Below, piece by piece: positions 7,570 through 16,237 of a stretch of 64,000 nucleotides of DNA. The stretch lies in the NCBI RefSeq assembly GCF_005145025.1, contig NZ_CP039695.1, forward strand, positions 1,111,501-1,175,500. Direction: 5' to 3'. The stretch comes from Novosphingobium sp. EMRT-2. Lineage in GTDB: Bacteria; Pseudomonadota; Alphaproteobacteria; Sphingomonadales; Sphingomonadaceae. The notes below the pieces were generated by a model. It did not search any database. It saw only the letters and a program-made list of their open reading frames with translations, and was not told where the DNA came from. The position numbers were made by a program, and so were the translations under genes. Each line of letters opens with the position of its first letter. The stretch's first letter is position 1.

Positions 7570-10500
7570 CTACCGGTCGACCTTGGCCATCAGTTGCGGC
7601 GCGGTGGTGGCCCCCACCCAGAGATTCATGTCGACAGCGTTCGAGACCCGGAACGGTTCCCGGCGATCGTTGAGGAACAGTTCCTCCATCTCCGCCCGGT
7701 TGAACGGACGCGATCCCAGCCGGCCGAAGATGGCGATCTGCCCGCCGGTTTCATCCACGCCGCGATCGCGATCCAGCCCCTTCGACAGTGCCAGCGCCGG
7801 GCTGGGCGTGTGCGCCCACGCGATCAGTTCCGGCCGGGGTTCGGGCGAGAAGCCGTAGAAGTTCGGCTGGCTGGACGGTGAAGTAAGCTGCACCACCTTC
7901 ATCCCGTTCCGCCCGTCCGCGACATAGGCGAACAGCGAGGCGTTGGTGGAAGCGACGATCACGTCCTCGGCATCGTTCAACTGCCCATCGGCGGTGAACG
8001 ATTGCTGGATCGCCGGGCGCGTGGGCGCGGTCACGTCCACGATCACCAGCCCCTGCGCCTTGGCCGCGACATAGGCATAAGTGCGGGCGACATAGACGCG
8101 GCGGGCATCAGCCAGCGGCACGGTGGCCTGCGGCACCGGCACCGGCTGCGCCAGGTTGGTCACGTCCATCAGTTCGAGGCCGTTGGCCGTCGTCACCCAC
8201 AGGTAGCGGAACTGCACCGCCGTGGCGCGCGGGTCCTTCAGCGGCACGACCGAGGTGACGCGCGGATCGAGACAGGTCTCCCCGCCCTTCTCCTCGCTCG
8301 CCTCGCAGGGCTTGCCCGGCGACCACGGCTTGGGCAGGTGGACCGTGACCAGCGCCTTGTCCGTAAGGATATAGGCATAATCGCCCGCGAGCGTGATGTG
8401 CCGCGCGCCCGTCAGGACGCCGTCCGGATTGAACGTCAGCGCGCGGCGGAAGAAGTTGTTGCGGAACTCGCCATCGGCCAGCGTATCGACGTTGACCGCG
8501 ATCAGCCCTTCCACGGCATCGGTGACGAAGGCGTAGTGGTAGATCGGCGAGAACGGTTGCTCCTGGTTGAGATGGCGCAGTTCGGGCGTGTTGCGCGTGG
8601 GCGCGATCGCCTGGTTGGTGGGCAGCGCCATGCAGGTGGCGTTCTTCGTATCCACGTGCGTGTCGTGCCCGAGCGGCGAGAACGGCGCGGTGGTGATGCG
8701 TTCGGAGAAGCCCTTGTTGCTGACCGAGGCGATGTCATAGGCGCGGAAGCCGCCCTTCCCTTCGGCCACGAACATGTATTCGCCGCGCATCTGCAGGCAG
8801 CGGACCGCGTCCGAGGTCCCCTTGGTGACGTTGGTGAACTGTTCGCGCCCCTTGGTCTCTTCGGAGAGCTTGCCGTCGATCACGCCGCCGCGCGTCCAGT
8901 CCTTCAGTTCGCGGCCGTTCTTCTCGACGTGCTGCTTCCAGTAGTCCGGATAGGCATAGCGATGCAGATAGCTGCCGATCACCGCCTGCGGCTCGTCCCA
9001 TTCGGTGACGCGCACCGCCTCGAACCCGCCGTCCAGCCCGAACCAGGCGTTCATGCCGACGAAGTTCACGTAATTGGTGCCGAGCAACAGGAGCTGCGCC
9101 ATGATCGCGTTGTTGTCGTCCTGCTGGCTGAGATGGCAGTCGGTGCATTGCTTGGTCTCGTTCTTGCGGACGGTGTGCGGGAAGTGCGGTGCGAACGCCT
9201 GCGAGGAATAGCCGATCGCCGAGATCGGCGGCTGCTGCACGTAGATCCGTTCGCGGTTGATGTTGGTGGACGAGAGGATCAGCGCGGAGGACGAGCGGAT
9301 CGGCGCGGTGATCGCCTTGCCGCTGACGGGGTTGCCGTCCTTGTCGAACTGCACCGGATCGGAACCGGAAGTCTTGTTGCGCTGGTGCTTGCCGAGCTGG
9401 AACATGTCGTCGCGCGCGACCTGCGGGTTATAGGTCGCGTAGTTGCGGGTGTAGTCCTCCTCGTACTTGTGCGTGGTGGACTTCCAGTTCGCCTCGATCG
9501 GCAGGTGGCAGCCGGCGCACGACGTGGTCCACGAGAGGTGGCAGGTGAAGCACGCCATGTCGTCATCGCGGTGGGCGCGCTGTTCCTTGGGAACGCCGGT
9601 GCCGAACTTGTACACCCCATCCTGCGCGGCGGATTTCGCCATCAGCTTGGCGCGCGCGGCCTTGGGATTGAAGATCGGCTTGCCCAGATCGTCGACCTTG
9701 CCCGCAAAGCGCGCATCGACCGAATCCTTCACCAGGCTGACCCGCCAGGAGAGGTTGGGATCGATGATCGAGCGCTGGATCAGCACGCGGCGCCCGTCGG
9801 CCGCCTTCATCCATTCGAACCGGCGCTGGCCATCGGCGTTGCGCAGCAGGCTGAGGTTGTTGCCCTTGGGCGGCGCGGCGAGGTTCGAGGTCATCAGCGT
9901 CGGATAGGCGTCGGGCGTGCCGTGGCAGTCCTTGCAGCCGATCTCCACCGCGTTGGCCACTTCGCCCATGATCATGCCGTTGCCGTGGCTGTCCTGCGAA
10001 AAATGGCAATCGGCGCACTGCATGCCCAGCTGGGCGTGGATGTCCATCATGTGGACCGTCTTGCCCGGATTGTCCGGCCCCGGCTCGACGAACTTGCCCT
10101 CACCGTTCTTGCGCCACTTTTCCGGATCGTCCGGATTGACGATGTGCGCTTTGTCGGTGCCGTAGCTCGACATATCGCCTTCATCGTCCAGCAGGTTGCC
10201 GCGCCTGTCGCGCTTCAGGATCGCGCGGAAGTTCCAGCCGTGGCCGTGGTAGTCCGCGAACTGCGTATTCTTGAGCTGCGGGTTCAGGTCATAGACGTTG
10301 CGCAGGAACTCCACGTCGCGCCACAGGCCATGCGTGGACGCCGCTTCCGGGTTGCGGTCGAGAATCTCGCGCGCTTCGGCCATGTTCGGGTGGAACTGCT
10401 TCTTGAAGATGCGCTGGTAGTCCGCGTCGGACATGCCCGCCGGCTTCGGCGCGCGATTCTCCGGCCCCGGCCACATCGAATCCGCATCGGATTCGTAGTC

Positions 10501-12174
10501 CCACATGATGTAGCCGAGGTAAGTGTTCAGGAAGATGTTGGGCTGGTGCATGTGGCAATTCATGCACTGCGCCGTGGGGATAGCGCGGGTGAACGCGTGA
10601 ACCAGCGGGTGGCCGCGTTCGCGGTCCTGCATCGCCACCGGGCCATCGTCGTGACCGCCCGCAGGAGCGGGCACCGCATGGCCCGCCTTGTCCAGCCCCG
10701 CCATCGCGTGCGCTTCGGCCTGGCCCATAGCATGCGCATCCATCGATCCGTGCGGCGCGACGCCAGAAGCGGGCGAGAAACTGAGCTGTTCCGCCGACGC
10801 AATGGCGCGCGCGCAATCGCCGGCAAGATCCTTCGACGCGGCCGAATCGCTGGCGTCGCCGGGCAGATAGCCGCCCTGCCCGCCCAGCACGGTGCCGCGC
10901 ACGCGCGTCTTGTGCTCTTCCTTCGCCGCGTCATAGCTGCCGTACTTGCCGGCACGGTGCTGGCCTTCGCGCAGCGAGTTGATCGTGGGATCGGCGGTGA
11001 TCGTCTGCCCGTCGCGCCCGCACTTGCCGTAGTTCAGGCTGTGGCGCGGTTCGCGATCGTTGGCGTAGATGACGTGGCACGAGGCGCAGCCCGAGGAGCG
11101 GTAGTCGCCCGGCTGGTCGTTGGTGCCCATCTGGAACAGGAACGGATCGTTCAGGCGCGTCTTGTGGATGTTCAGCACCGGAATCGCCACGCGCAGGCCC
11201 GTGGCGGGGCCGCGGTTCGACTGCTTGAGATCGGGGCGGCCGGGCTCGTCCAGCCGCTGGATCAGGCCGGTCGAGTTGGGCAGGCCAATTTCGGGGAACT
11301 GCGGGTTGATCGCGCGACCGCCATCCTCAAACACGCGGAACACGTCCGCCGGCGGAATCGTGTGCCAGCGCGGCAGCGGATAGAGCACGGGCAGCGCACC
11401 GCGCGCCTTTTCCTGCGGGGTGACGGTGCCCCACATCGGCTTGCCGTCCGGCCCGATTTCCTTCGACGCGGACTTGAGCAGCGCGGGTTCGCCCTGGCGG
11501 GTGAAGCTTTCCCCGAACAGGTAGTTCTTGAAGGGGACGATGCCGTTGTTATAGGCCGCGCCGCCCCACAGCATCGCGCCGGTGGACATCAGCGAGCGTT
11601 CCGACGCCTCGATGATGTTCATGTGGCAGGCCCCGCAGGAATCGCGCGCGACGCGGTAGTCCGACGGGTTCACGAAGCGGATGAATTCCGGGCTTTCCTT
11701 GGCCAGCAGCGCATAGGACCGCTTGGGATTGGCCGATGACGGCCAGCCCCACGCCACCGGGAAGCGCGGCAGGACGTGCGCGTCCTTCATCGCGCCCACG
11801 TATTCCATGCTGCCCCGGTTCCAGCTCCGGTCCGCGACGACCTGGTTGTTGCCGCCGTGGCAATCCACGCACGCGAGCACCACCGCCGAGCTGGCGTGCA
11901 TGGTCTTGTGGTCGCTGGCGGTGTGGCAGCTGACGCAGCCGGCGTTCTTCTGGTCGACGAAGGCCCATTGCTCCTCCGCCGTATCGCCGGGCTGGCCGCG
12001 CGGGGCGGCGGGTGCGCGGACGTACTTGACCTTCTGCGGCACTTCCTCGCCCGAGGCCCACAGCGCGCTGGGCACGGCCAGAACGGCCAAGGCGGCGAGC
12101 AGCCACGCCAGCGGCAGGGCGCGAAGCCGGCGAAACAGGGCGGCAGGACGGCGGAAGGCGGAAGGCTGGGTCAT
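7570..12174 (-). CDS. Decahaem c-type cytochrome with C-terminal LVIVD-type beta-propeller
   Basis: A 1534-residue protein with an N-terminal signal (hydrophobic residues about 19-40). Ten CxxCH haem motifs start near residues 80, 102, 180, 363, 537, 720, 747, 874, 886 and 1010. Residues after about 1015 carry no haem motif and show LVIVD-type propeller repeats, such as GLELMDVTNLAQP and GLVIVDVTAPTRP. Haem attachment implies a periplasmic or surface location. The propeller could bind protein or polymer. The ATG overlaps the upstream beta-barrel stop by one base (TGATG). It is the last of four coupled genes with a cytochrome, a lipoprotein and a barrel. Electron transfer is safe; the partner and acceptor are unknown. 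Confidence 0.88.
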   Translation of the reverse strand: MTQPSAFRRPAALFRRLRALPLAWLLAALAVLAVPSALWASGEEVPQKVKYVRAPAAPRGQPGDTAEEQWAFVDQKNAGCVSCHTASDHKTMHASSAVVLACVDCHGGNNQVVADRSWNRGSMEYVGAMKDAHVLPRFPVAWGWPSSANPKRSYALLAKESPEFIRFVNPSDYRVARDSCGACHMNIIEASERSLMSTGAMLWGGAAYNNGIVPFKNYLFGESFTRQGEPALLKSASKEIGPDGKPMWGTVTPQEKARGALPVLYPLPRWHTIPPADVFRVFEDGGRAINPQFPEIGLPNSTGLIQRLDEPGRPDLKQSNRGPATGLRVAIPVLNIHKTRLNDPFLFQMGTNDQPGDYRSSGCASCHVIYANDREPRHSLNYGKCGRDGQTITADPTINSLREGQHRAGKYGSYDAAKEEHKTRVRGTVLGGQGGYLPGDASDSAASKDLAGDCARAIASAEQLSFSPASGVAPHGSMDAHAMGQAEAHAMAGLDKAGHAVPAPAGGHDDGPVAMQDRERGHPLVHAFTRAIPTAQCMNCHMHQPNIFLNTYLGYIMWDYESDADSMWPGPENRAPKPAGMSDADYQRIFKKQFHPNMAEAREILDRNPEAASTHGLWRDVEFLRNVYDLNPQLKNTQFADYHGHGWNFRAILKRDRRGNLLDDEGDMSSYGTDKAHIVNPDDPEKWRKNGEGKFVEPGPDNPGKTVHMMDIHAQLGMQCADCHFSQDSHGNGMIMGEVANAVEIGCKDCHGTPDAYPTLMTSNLAAPPKGNNLSLLRNADGQRRFEWMKAADGRRVLIQRSIIDPNLSWRVSLVKDSVDARFAGKVDDLGKPIFNPKAARAKLMAKSAAQDGVYKFGTGVPKEQRAHRDDDMACFTCHLSWTTSCAGCHLPIEANWKSTTHKYEEDYTRNYATYNPQVARDDMFQLGKHQRNKTSGSDPVQFDKDGNPVSGKAITAPIRSSSALILSSTNINRERIYVQQPPISAIGYSSQAFAPHFPHTVRKNETKQCTDCHLSQQDDNNAIMAQLLLLGTNYVNFVGMNAWFGLDGGFEAVRVTEWDEPQAVIGSYLHRYAYPDYWKQHVEKNGRELKDWTRGGVIDGKLSEETKGREQFTNVTKGTSDAVRCLQMRGEYMFVAEGKGGFRAYDIASVSNKGFSERITTAPFSPLGHDTHVDTKNATCMALPTNQAIAPTRNTPELRHLNQEQPFSPIYHYAFVTDAVEGLIAVNVDTLADGEFRNNFFRRALTFNPDGVLTGARHITLAGDYAYILTDKALVTVHLPKPWSPGKPCEASEEKGGETCLDPRVTSVVPLKDPRATAVQFRYLWVTTANGLELMDVTNLAQPVPVPQATVPLADARRVYVARTYAYVAAKAQGLVIVDVTAPTRPAIQQSFTADGQLNDAEDVIVASTNASLFAYVADGRNGMKVVQLTSPSSQPNFYGFSPEPRPELIAWAHTPSPALALSKGLDRDRGVDETGGQIAIFGRLGSRPFNRAEMEELFLNDRREPFRVSNAVDMNLWVGATTAPQLMAKVDR

Positions 12175-14207
12175 CAGAAGGCCAGTGTCGCGTTGGCGAG
12201 GACGGAGTAGTAGCGGCTGCCGCCACCTTCCTGCGCGAAGAGGTCACGGAAACCGCTGCCGGCGTGCAGCACGGCGCCCGACAGGCGGAACACCAGGTTC
12301 TGCGAGGCGTTGGGCCGCCAGATCGCGGAGACGGAGGTATCCCAGCCGATGCTGTTGGGGATCGAGCCCTCGTTGCGCAGGACCTGCAGGATGCGGGTGT
12401 TCTGGAACCACAGGTGGTTCACGTTGGCGCTGACGCGCAGCGTGGGCAGCAGATCGAAATCGCCGCCCAGCCCCGCCAGCACCGTGCCGGGGTTGAGGAA
12501 GTTCGACTGGCCGAGTTCCTTGGACGTGCGCAGCGAATTGAGAATGCCGTTGCGCCCGTTGAGCGAAACCGCACGCCCGCCGCCGGCGAACGGGATCGAC
12601 TGGCGAATCCAGTAGCTGGTGTCGGCCCCGGCGAACTGCGGGTTCTCGAAGATGGCGTCGAAGCCCCCTTCAGTGCCGTCATAGGGATTGCTGTCACCGC
12701 TGGCCCACAGGCCGGACAGGCGGAAGCGCATCCAGTTGATGTCGTAGCTGGCCTCGGCCGCAGCCATGAACGCCTTGATGACGGCCGGGCGGCTGGTGAT
12801 GAAGCTGTTGCGGTCCTCGCCCAGCGCCGCATAGGCCTGCGCGGTCAGGTTCATCCGGCCGACGTGGCCGTCCGCCGCATAGCCGATATAGACCACGTCG
12901 TACTGGCGCGGGCGGATGTCGCCCAGCAGCGCGGGGCGCGCGGGGAAGCCGTTCTTGTCCGACTTGTAGCGGTTTTCCCGGTTCATGTTGTAGGTGAGCG
13001 AAACCTGGCTGGTCAGCCCGACGAACGGGAAATCCTGGCGGTAGATGTTGCCGGTGAAGATCCAGTCGCGGCGCAGCGGCTGCGTCACGTCGTTCAGCCC
13101 GGAATTGGTGTCCTTCTCGATCCGCCAGAACGCGGCGAGGTTGAACTGCCAGCGGTTGTTGTCGCGGTTGCCGAACAGGCGCACGCCCAGCTGGTTGTCG
13201 TTGAACAGGAAGCCGCGGAAATCCGACTGGAACGGCTGGATGCCGGCGCGCAGCGAGACGAAATCGTAGCGCTTCGTATCGAACCGGCCGATGTGGTAGT
13301 CGATGAAGGCTTCCTGCAGGCCGACGAAGCCGGTGGTTCGCGTGGTGCCTTTCGAGGGTTCCACATAGAGCACGCGGCGTTCTGGCACTTCGACATGGGT
13401 GATGTTGGCGCCCACGGCCACGCGGTATTCGATGACGGGCGGCTTGAACGCGGTCATGCCCTTGAGCAGCGAAAAGCCCGCGATGAAGGTCTGCGACAGG
13501 ACCAGGCTGTTGCTCTGCCCGAACACGTCGATCGAGTTGGGCCGCGTGGTGGTCTGGTTGCCCACGGGAATCGGGAACGTGCGCGGTTCGATCACCGTAT
13601 CGGACACGGCGTTGGCGATGAAGAACCAGTCGTCGCCCTTGAGGAAGCCCGGACGCTGGCCTTTCGACAGCGGATGATCGCCCTTCAGCAACGAATGGTG
13701 GAAGGGATCAAGCGTGGAATGGCAGACGTATTCCAGCTTGGGGAACAGCGTGAACAGCGCGCGATCGCGCGCGCCGGTCTGCGGGTCTTTCTTGGGGCAG
13801 AGCGACCCCATGATGCGCCAGCGATCCGGCACGCCAACGTCGAGGCCAAGCGCGCCCACGGGGCCTTCACCATCGTACTTGTCGTAATAGGCTTCGGGCG
13901 GGGGGGCGGAAACCGCGCCGGGATTGGTCTGATCGACCTTGTCAGGCAGTTCCTTGTTGAAGCCGGGACGGCGGCGTCCGTCGATCAGGGCATCGTCCGC
14001 TTCGGTCGCGCCGCCGGGCAATGCCGGTGGCGGTGCCGCCGCCTCCGGAGCAGGCGCCGCCGCGCTGCCGGCCGCCGTGTCAGACGGGGCGGGCGCGGAC
14101 TGCATCAGCGCCACCGCCGGGACGAGCGCGCCGGGCGCAACAGCCGCTGCCGGCAGCGGCGTGGCGGCGGTGAGCACGGGCAGGAACAGGGCGGCGGTTT
14201 CGATCAC
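12174..14207 (-). CDS. Predicted outer-membrane beta-barrel protein of the cytochrome operon
   Basis: A 677-residue protein with an N-terminal hydrophobic signal-like stretch, an Ala/Pro-rich linker to about residue 75, and then alternating strand-like segments. It ends in LANATLAF; a C-terminal Phe is the usual signal of outer-membrane barrels. No haem motif is present; two cysteines (SLCPKK and YVCHST) lie about 25 residues apart in the N-terminal third. I do not recognise the family and see no MtrB signature. The GTG start at 14207 overlaps the upstream lipoprotein stop (GTGA). The barrel could house or dock the cytochromes, which is inference from operon position. Confidence 0.72.
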   Translation of the reverse strand: MIETAALFLPVLTAATPLPAAAVAPGALVPAVALMQSAPAPSDTAAGSAAAPAPEAAAPPPALPGGATEADDALIDGRRRPGFNKELPDKVDQTNPGAVSAPPPEAYYDKYDGEGPVGALGLDVGVPDRWRIMGSLCPKKDPQTGARDRALFTLFPKLEYVCHSTLDPFHHSLLKGDHPLSKGQRPGFLKGDDWFFIANAVSDTVIEPRTFPIPVGNQTTTRPNSIDVFGQSNSLVLSQTFIAGFSLLKGMTAFKPPVIEYRVAVGANITHVEVPERRVLYVEPSKGTTRTTGFVGLQEAFIDYHIGRFDTKRYDFVSLRAGIQPFQSDFRGFLFNDNQLGVRLFGNRDNNRWQFNLAAFWRIEKDTNSGLNDVTQPLRRDWIFTGNIYRQDFPFVGLTSQVSLTYNMNRENRYKSDKNGFPARPALLGDIRPRQYDVVYIGYAADGHVGRMNLTAQAYAALGEDRNSFITSRPAVIKAFMAAAEASYDINWMRFRLSGLWASGDSNPYDGTEGGFDAIFENPQFAGADTSYWIRQSIPFAGGGRAVSLNGRNGILNSLRTSKELGQSNFLNPGTVLAGLGGDFDLLPTLRVSANVNHLWFQNTRILQVLRNEGSIPNSIGWDTSVSAIWRPNASQNLVFRLSGAVLHAGSGFRDLFAQEGGGSRYYSVLANATLAF

Positions 14208-16237
14208 AGGCCCTCGCAGACGTTCTGTTCGTTGCTGTCGAGGAACGGCGCGAACGGGCAGTTGACGTAGCGCAGCCGCACGCCCTGCCCCACGTTGACC
14301 ACGATCGTATCGGCCCGCATGTCCTTGGGCGCGTTGCCGATCGTGCCGACGCGCAGCCCGCCGTTGTTCGCGCCCAGGAACGCGATCATGTCGTCCTGAT
14401 CGATGCCGTCGCCGGAAATCCCGATCGCGCCGACCAGCTGGCGACCGCGATAGATCGGCACCGAACCGGGGAAAATCTGGATGCCGTTGGCCAGCCGCTT
14501 CTTCCCGTTGGGCGCGTTGGGAACGGCGGTGCATTGCTGCACCACGTCCTGCGCCTTGAGCGAGCCTTCGACGAAGACCGCGTGCTGGATCAGGTTCGCC
14601 TTGACCAGCGCAATCTGCAGGCCCGTGGCGAAGGGGCTGAAATCGGTGATCGGGCGCGAGAACGGGCCGTTGGGCCGCCCCACTTCGCCATCAGGGAAGA
14701 ACGGGCGCGAAAGGTTGCCGCCCGAACGGTCGGCAAAGGCGACCTTGCCGGTCAGCGCGGTCTGATCGCCCAGAAAATCGCGCACGCGCTGGACGAACGC
14801 CGGAATTTCGGCGTCAAGATCGCCGGTCAGTTGCGCGGCGGCGTTCGGCCCGGAGAAAAACGCGGCTGTGCGCGCCTTCTGGAGCGAGACATCGGTGCCG
14901 AAGATCGGCGCGTCTGGCCCGCGCACCACGCCAAGCGGCGCCCCATAGGTATCGACCATGGAGATCGTCACCTGCGCGCGGCTGTCGAGGGGGCGGCGAA
15001 TCTGCGCGCGGGCGCGGCTCATCACCTTGAACGCTTCTTCCAGCACCGCGCGCACTTCGGCGGCGGTAAGCGGCTGGGTAACGTCCGCGCCATCGGTGCC
15101 GCCGCGAATGGGGTAGCGATCGTTGCCCGATCCGTCCGTCAGCACGAAGGCATCGGCGTTCGCGAACTCGCCCGACGTGGCATAGCGGTAGCCGCTGGCT
15201 TCGCTGCCATAGGCGGTGCCCGCCAGCACCACGCCGCCGGGATAGTATCCGTTCACCGGAACCAGCGTGCCCACGGTATTGTTGATCGCGTTGAAATCGG
15301 TCTGGAGCGCGTGCAGGCCTTCCACCCGCGCATCGGAAAAGCGCAAGGTCGAGCCATCGACCGGAATCATGTTGGCGACGATGCTGTCCGGCGGGGCAAA
15401 GCCCTGGATGCCGGCCAACGCCATGTATTCCTCGGGATCGCCGTCCACGTCGGCGACGTTGGGATCATAGCCATAGTCGCCGTCGGCCATGACGCCGATT
15501 CCGCCCACCACCACGCCGTTCTTGTAGAGCGGGAAGCCGCCCGGATCGGCGGCGAGGCCCAGCGGCGACCGCTTCGGCCCGATGAACGCTGCCGCGCCCA
15601 GGTTGTTGGTGATGTAGCGCGTGTTGAGATCGGAACAGGGCAACTGGCTGAACTGCACCCCGAACAGCGGGCCGCTTTCCAGCCCCGGCGTGTTCGGCGC
15701 GGGGGGGAAATGTTCCTGGACGATCATGCTGGCGGTACGCGTGGAAAAGGCGTTGCCGCTACTGGACAGGTAGGCGCCGGTAATCGCCTTGGCGATCGCG
15801 CCCATCGTCGCTTCCACGGTCAGCCCCTGCGCATCGACTTCGCGCGGGCTGATTTCCCCGGTGGCGGTGCGGCGGCTGGTATCCATCCGCGTCAGCGCGC
15901 CGTTCATGCGGAACACCGCGAGCACGTTGCCGACGCGATCGACCACCGCGATGATCGCCGGATAGTTGAGCGCGCGCGCCTCTCCCACCGCTTGCGCGAT
16001 GATCTTCTTGACGTCGTCCGGCGTCAGCGATTCCTGCGTCGGCGCGGCATAGACGCGCGCGCTGCTCGTTGGCGCGGGTGTGGGCGAAGGCGTGGGCGAG
16101 GAACCGCCACCGCCGCCGCAACCCGCCAGCGCGAGCGAAAACGACGCCAGAGTCGCTACCGCCCGGTTAGCGATCACACCGGGAGCAGCCGCCTGACGCA
16201 GGGGCTGCCTCACTTTCATCAGGGCAGACTCCGGCAT
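14204..16237 (-). CDS. Lipoprotein with two GlcG/HbpS-type haem-binding domains
   Basis: A 677-residue protein. The lipobox LAGC puts the lipidated Cys at residue 40, followed by a Gly/Ser/Pro linker, so it should be anchored in the outer membrane. Two GlcG/HbpS-like domains follow: one starts near LTPDDVKKIIAQAVGEA with the core AIIAVVDRVGNVLAVFRM, and the other near PLTAAEVRAVLEEAF with the core VTISMVDTYGAPLG. Members of this family bind haem or its breakdown products. The N-terminal ATG overlaps the cytochrome stop (TGATG). An internal start at residue 7 is possible. A haem-delivery or sensing role in the operon is inferred. Confidence 0.8.
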   Translation of the reverse strand: MPESALMKVRQPLRQAAAPGVIANRAVATLASFSLALAGCGGGGGSSPTPSPTPAPTSSARVYAAPTQESLTPDDVKKIIAQAVGEARALNYPAIIAVVDRVGNVLAVFRMNGALTRMDTSRRTATGEISPREVDAQGLTVEATMGAIAKAITGAYLSSSGNAFSTRTASMIVQEHFPPAPNTPGLESGPLFGVQFSQLPCSDLNTRYITNNLGAAAFIGPKRSPLGLAADPGGFPLYKNGVVVGGIGVMADGDYGYDPNVADVDGDPEEYMALAGIQGFAPPDSIVANMIPVDGSTLRFSDARVEGLHALQTDFNAINNTVGTLVPVNGYYPGGVVLAGTAYGSEASGYRYATSGEFANADAFVLTDGSGNDRYPIRGGTDGADVTQPLTAAEVRAVLEEAFKVMSRARAQIRRPLDSRAQVTISMVDTYGAPLGVVRGPDAPIFGTDVSLQKARTAAFFSGPNAAAQLTGDLDAEIPAFVQRVRDFLGDQTALTGKVAFADRSGGNLSRPFFPDGEVGRPNGPFSRPITDFSPFATGLQIALVKANLIQHAVFVEGSLKAQDVVQQCTAVPNAPNGKKRLANGIQIFPGSVPIYRGRQLVGAIGISGDGIDQDDMIAFLGANNGGLRVGTIGNAPKDMRADTIVVNVGQGVRLRYVNCPFAPFLDSNEQNVCEGL

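Noticed and set aside
8002..11739. Long plus-strand open frame opposite the decahaem cytochrome gene
   Set aside because: The minus strand carries ten CxxCH motifs, a signal peptide and coupled overlaps. The plus frame shows only Arg/His/Val-rich sequence.
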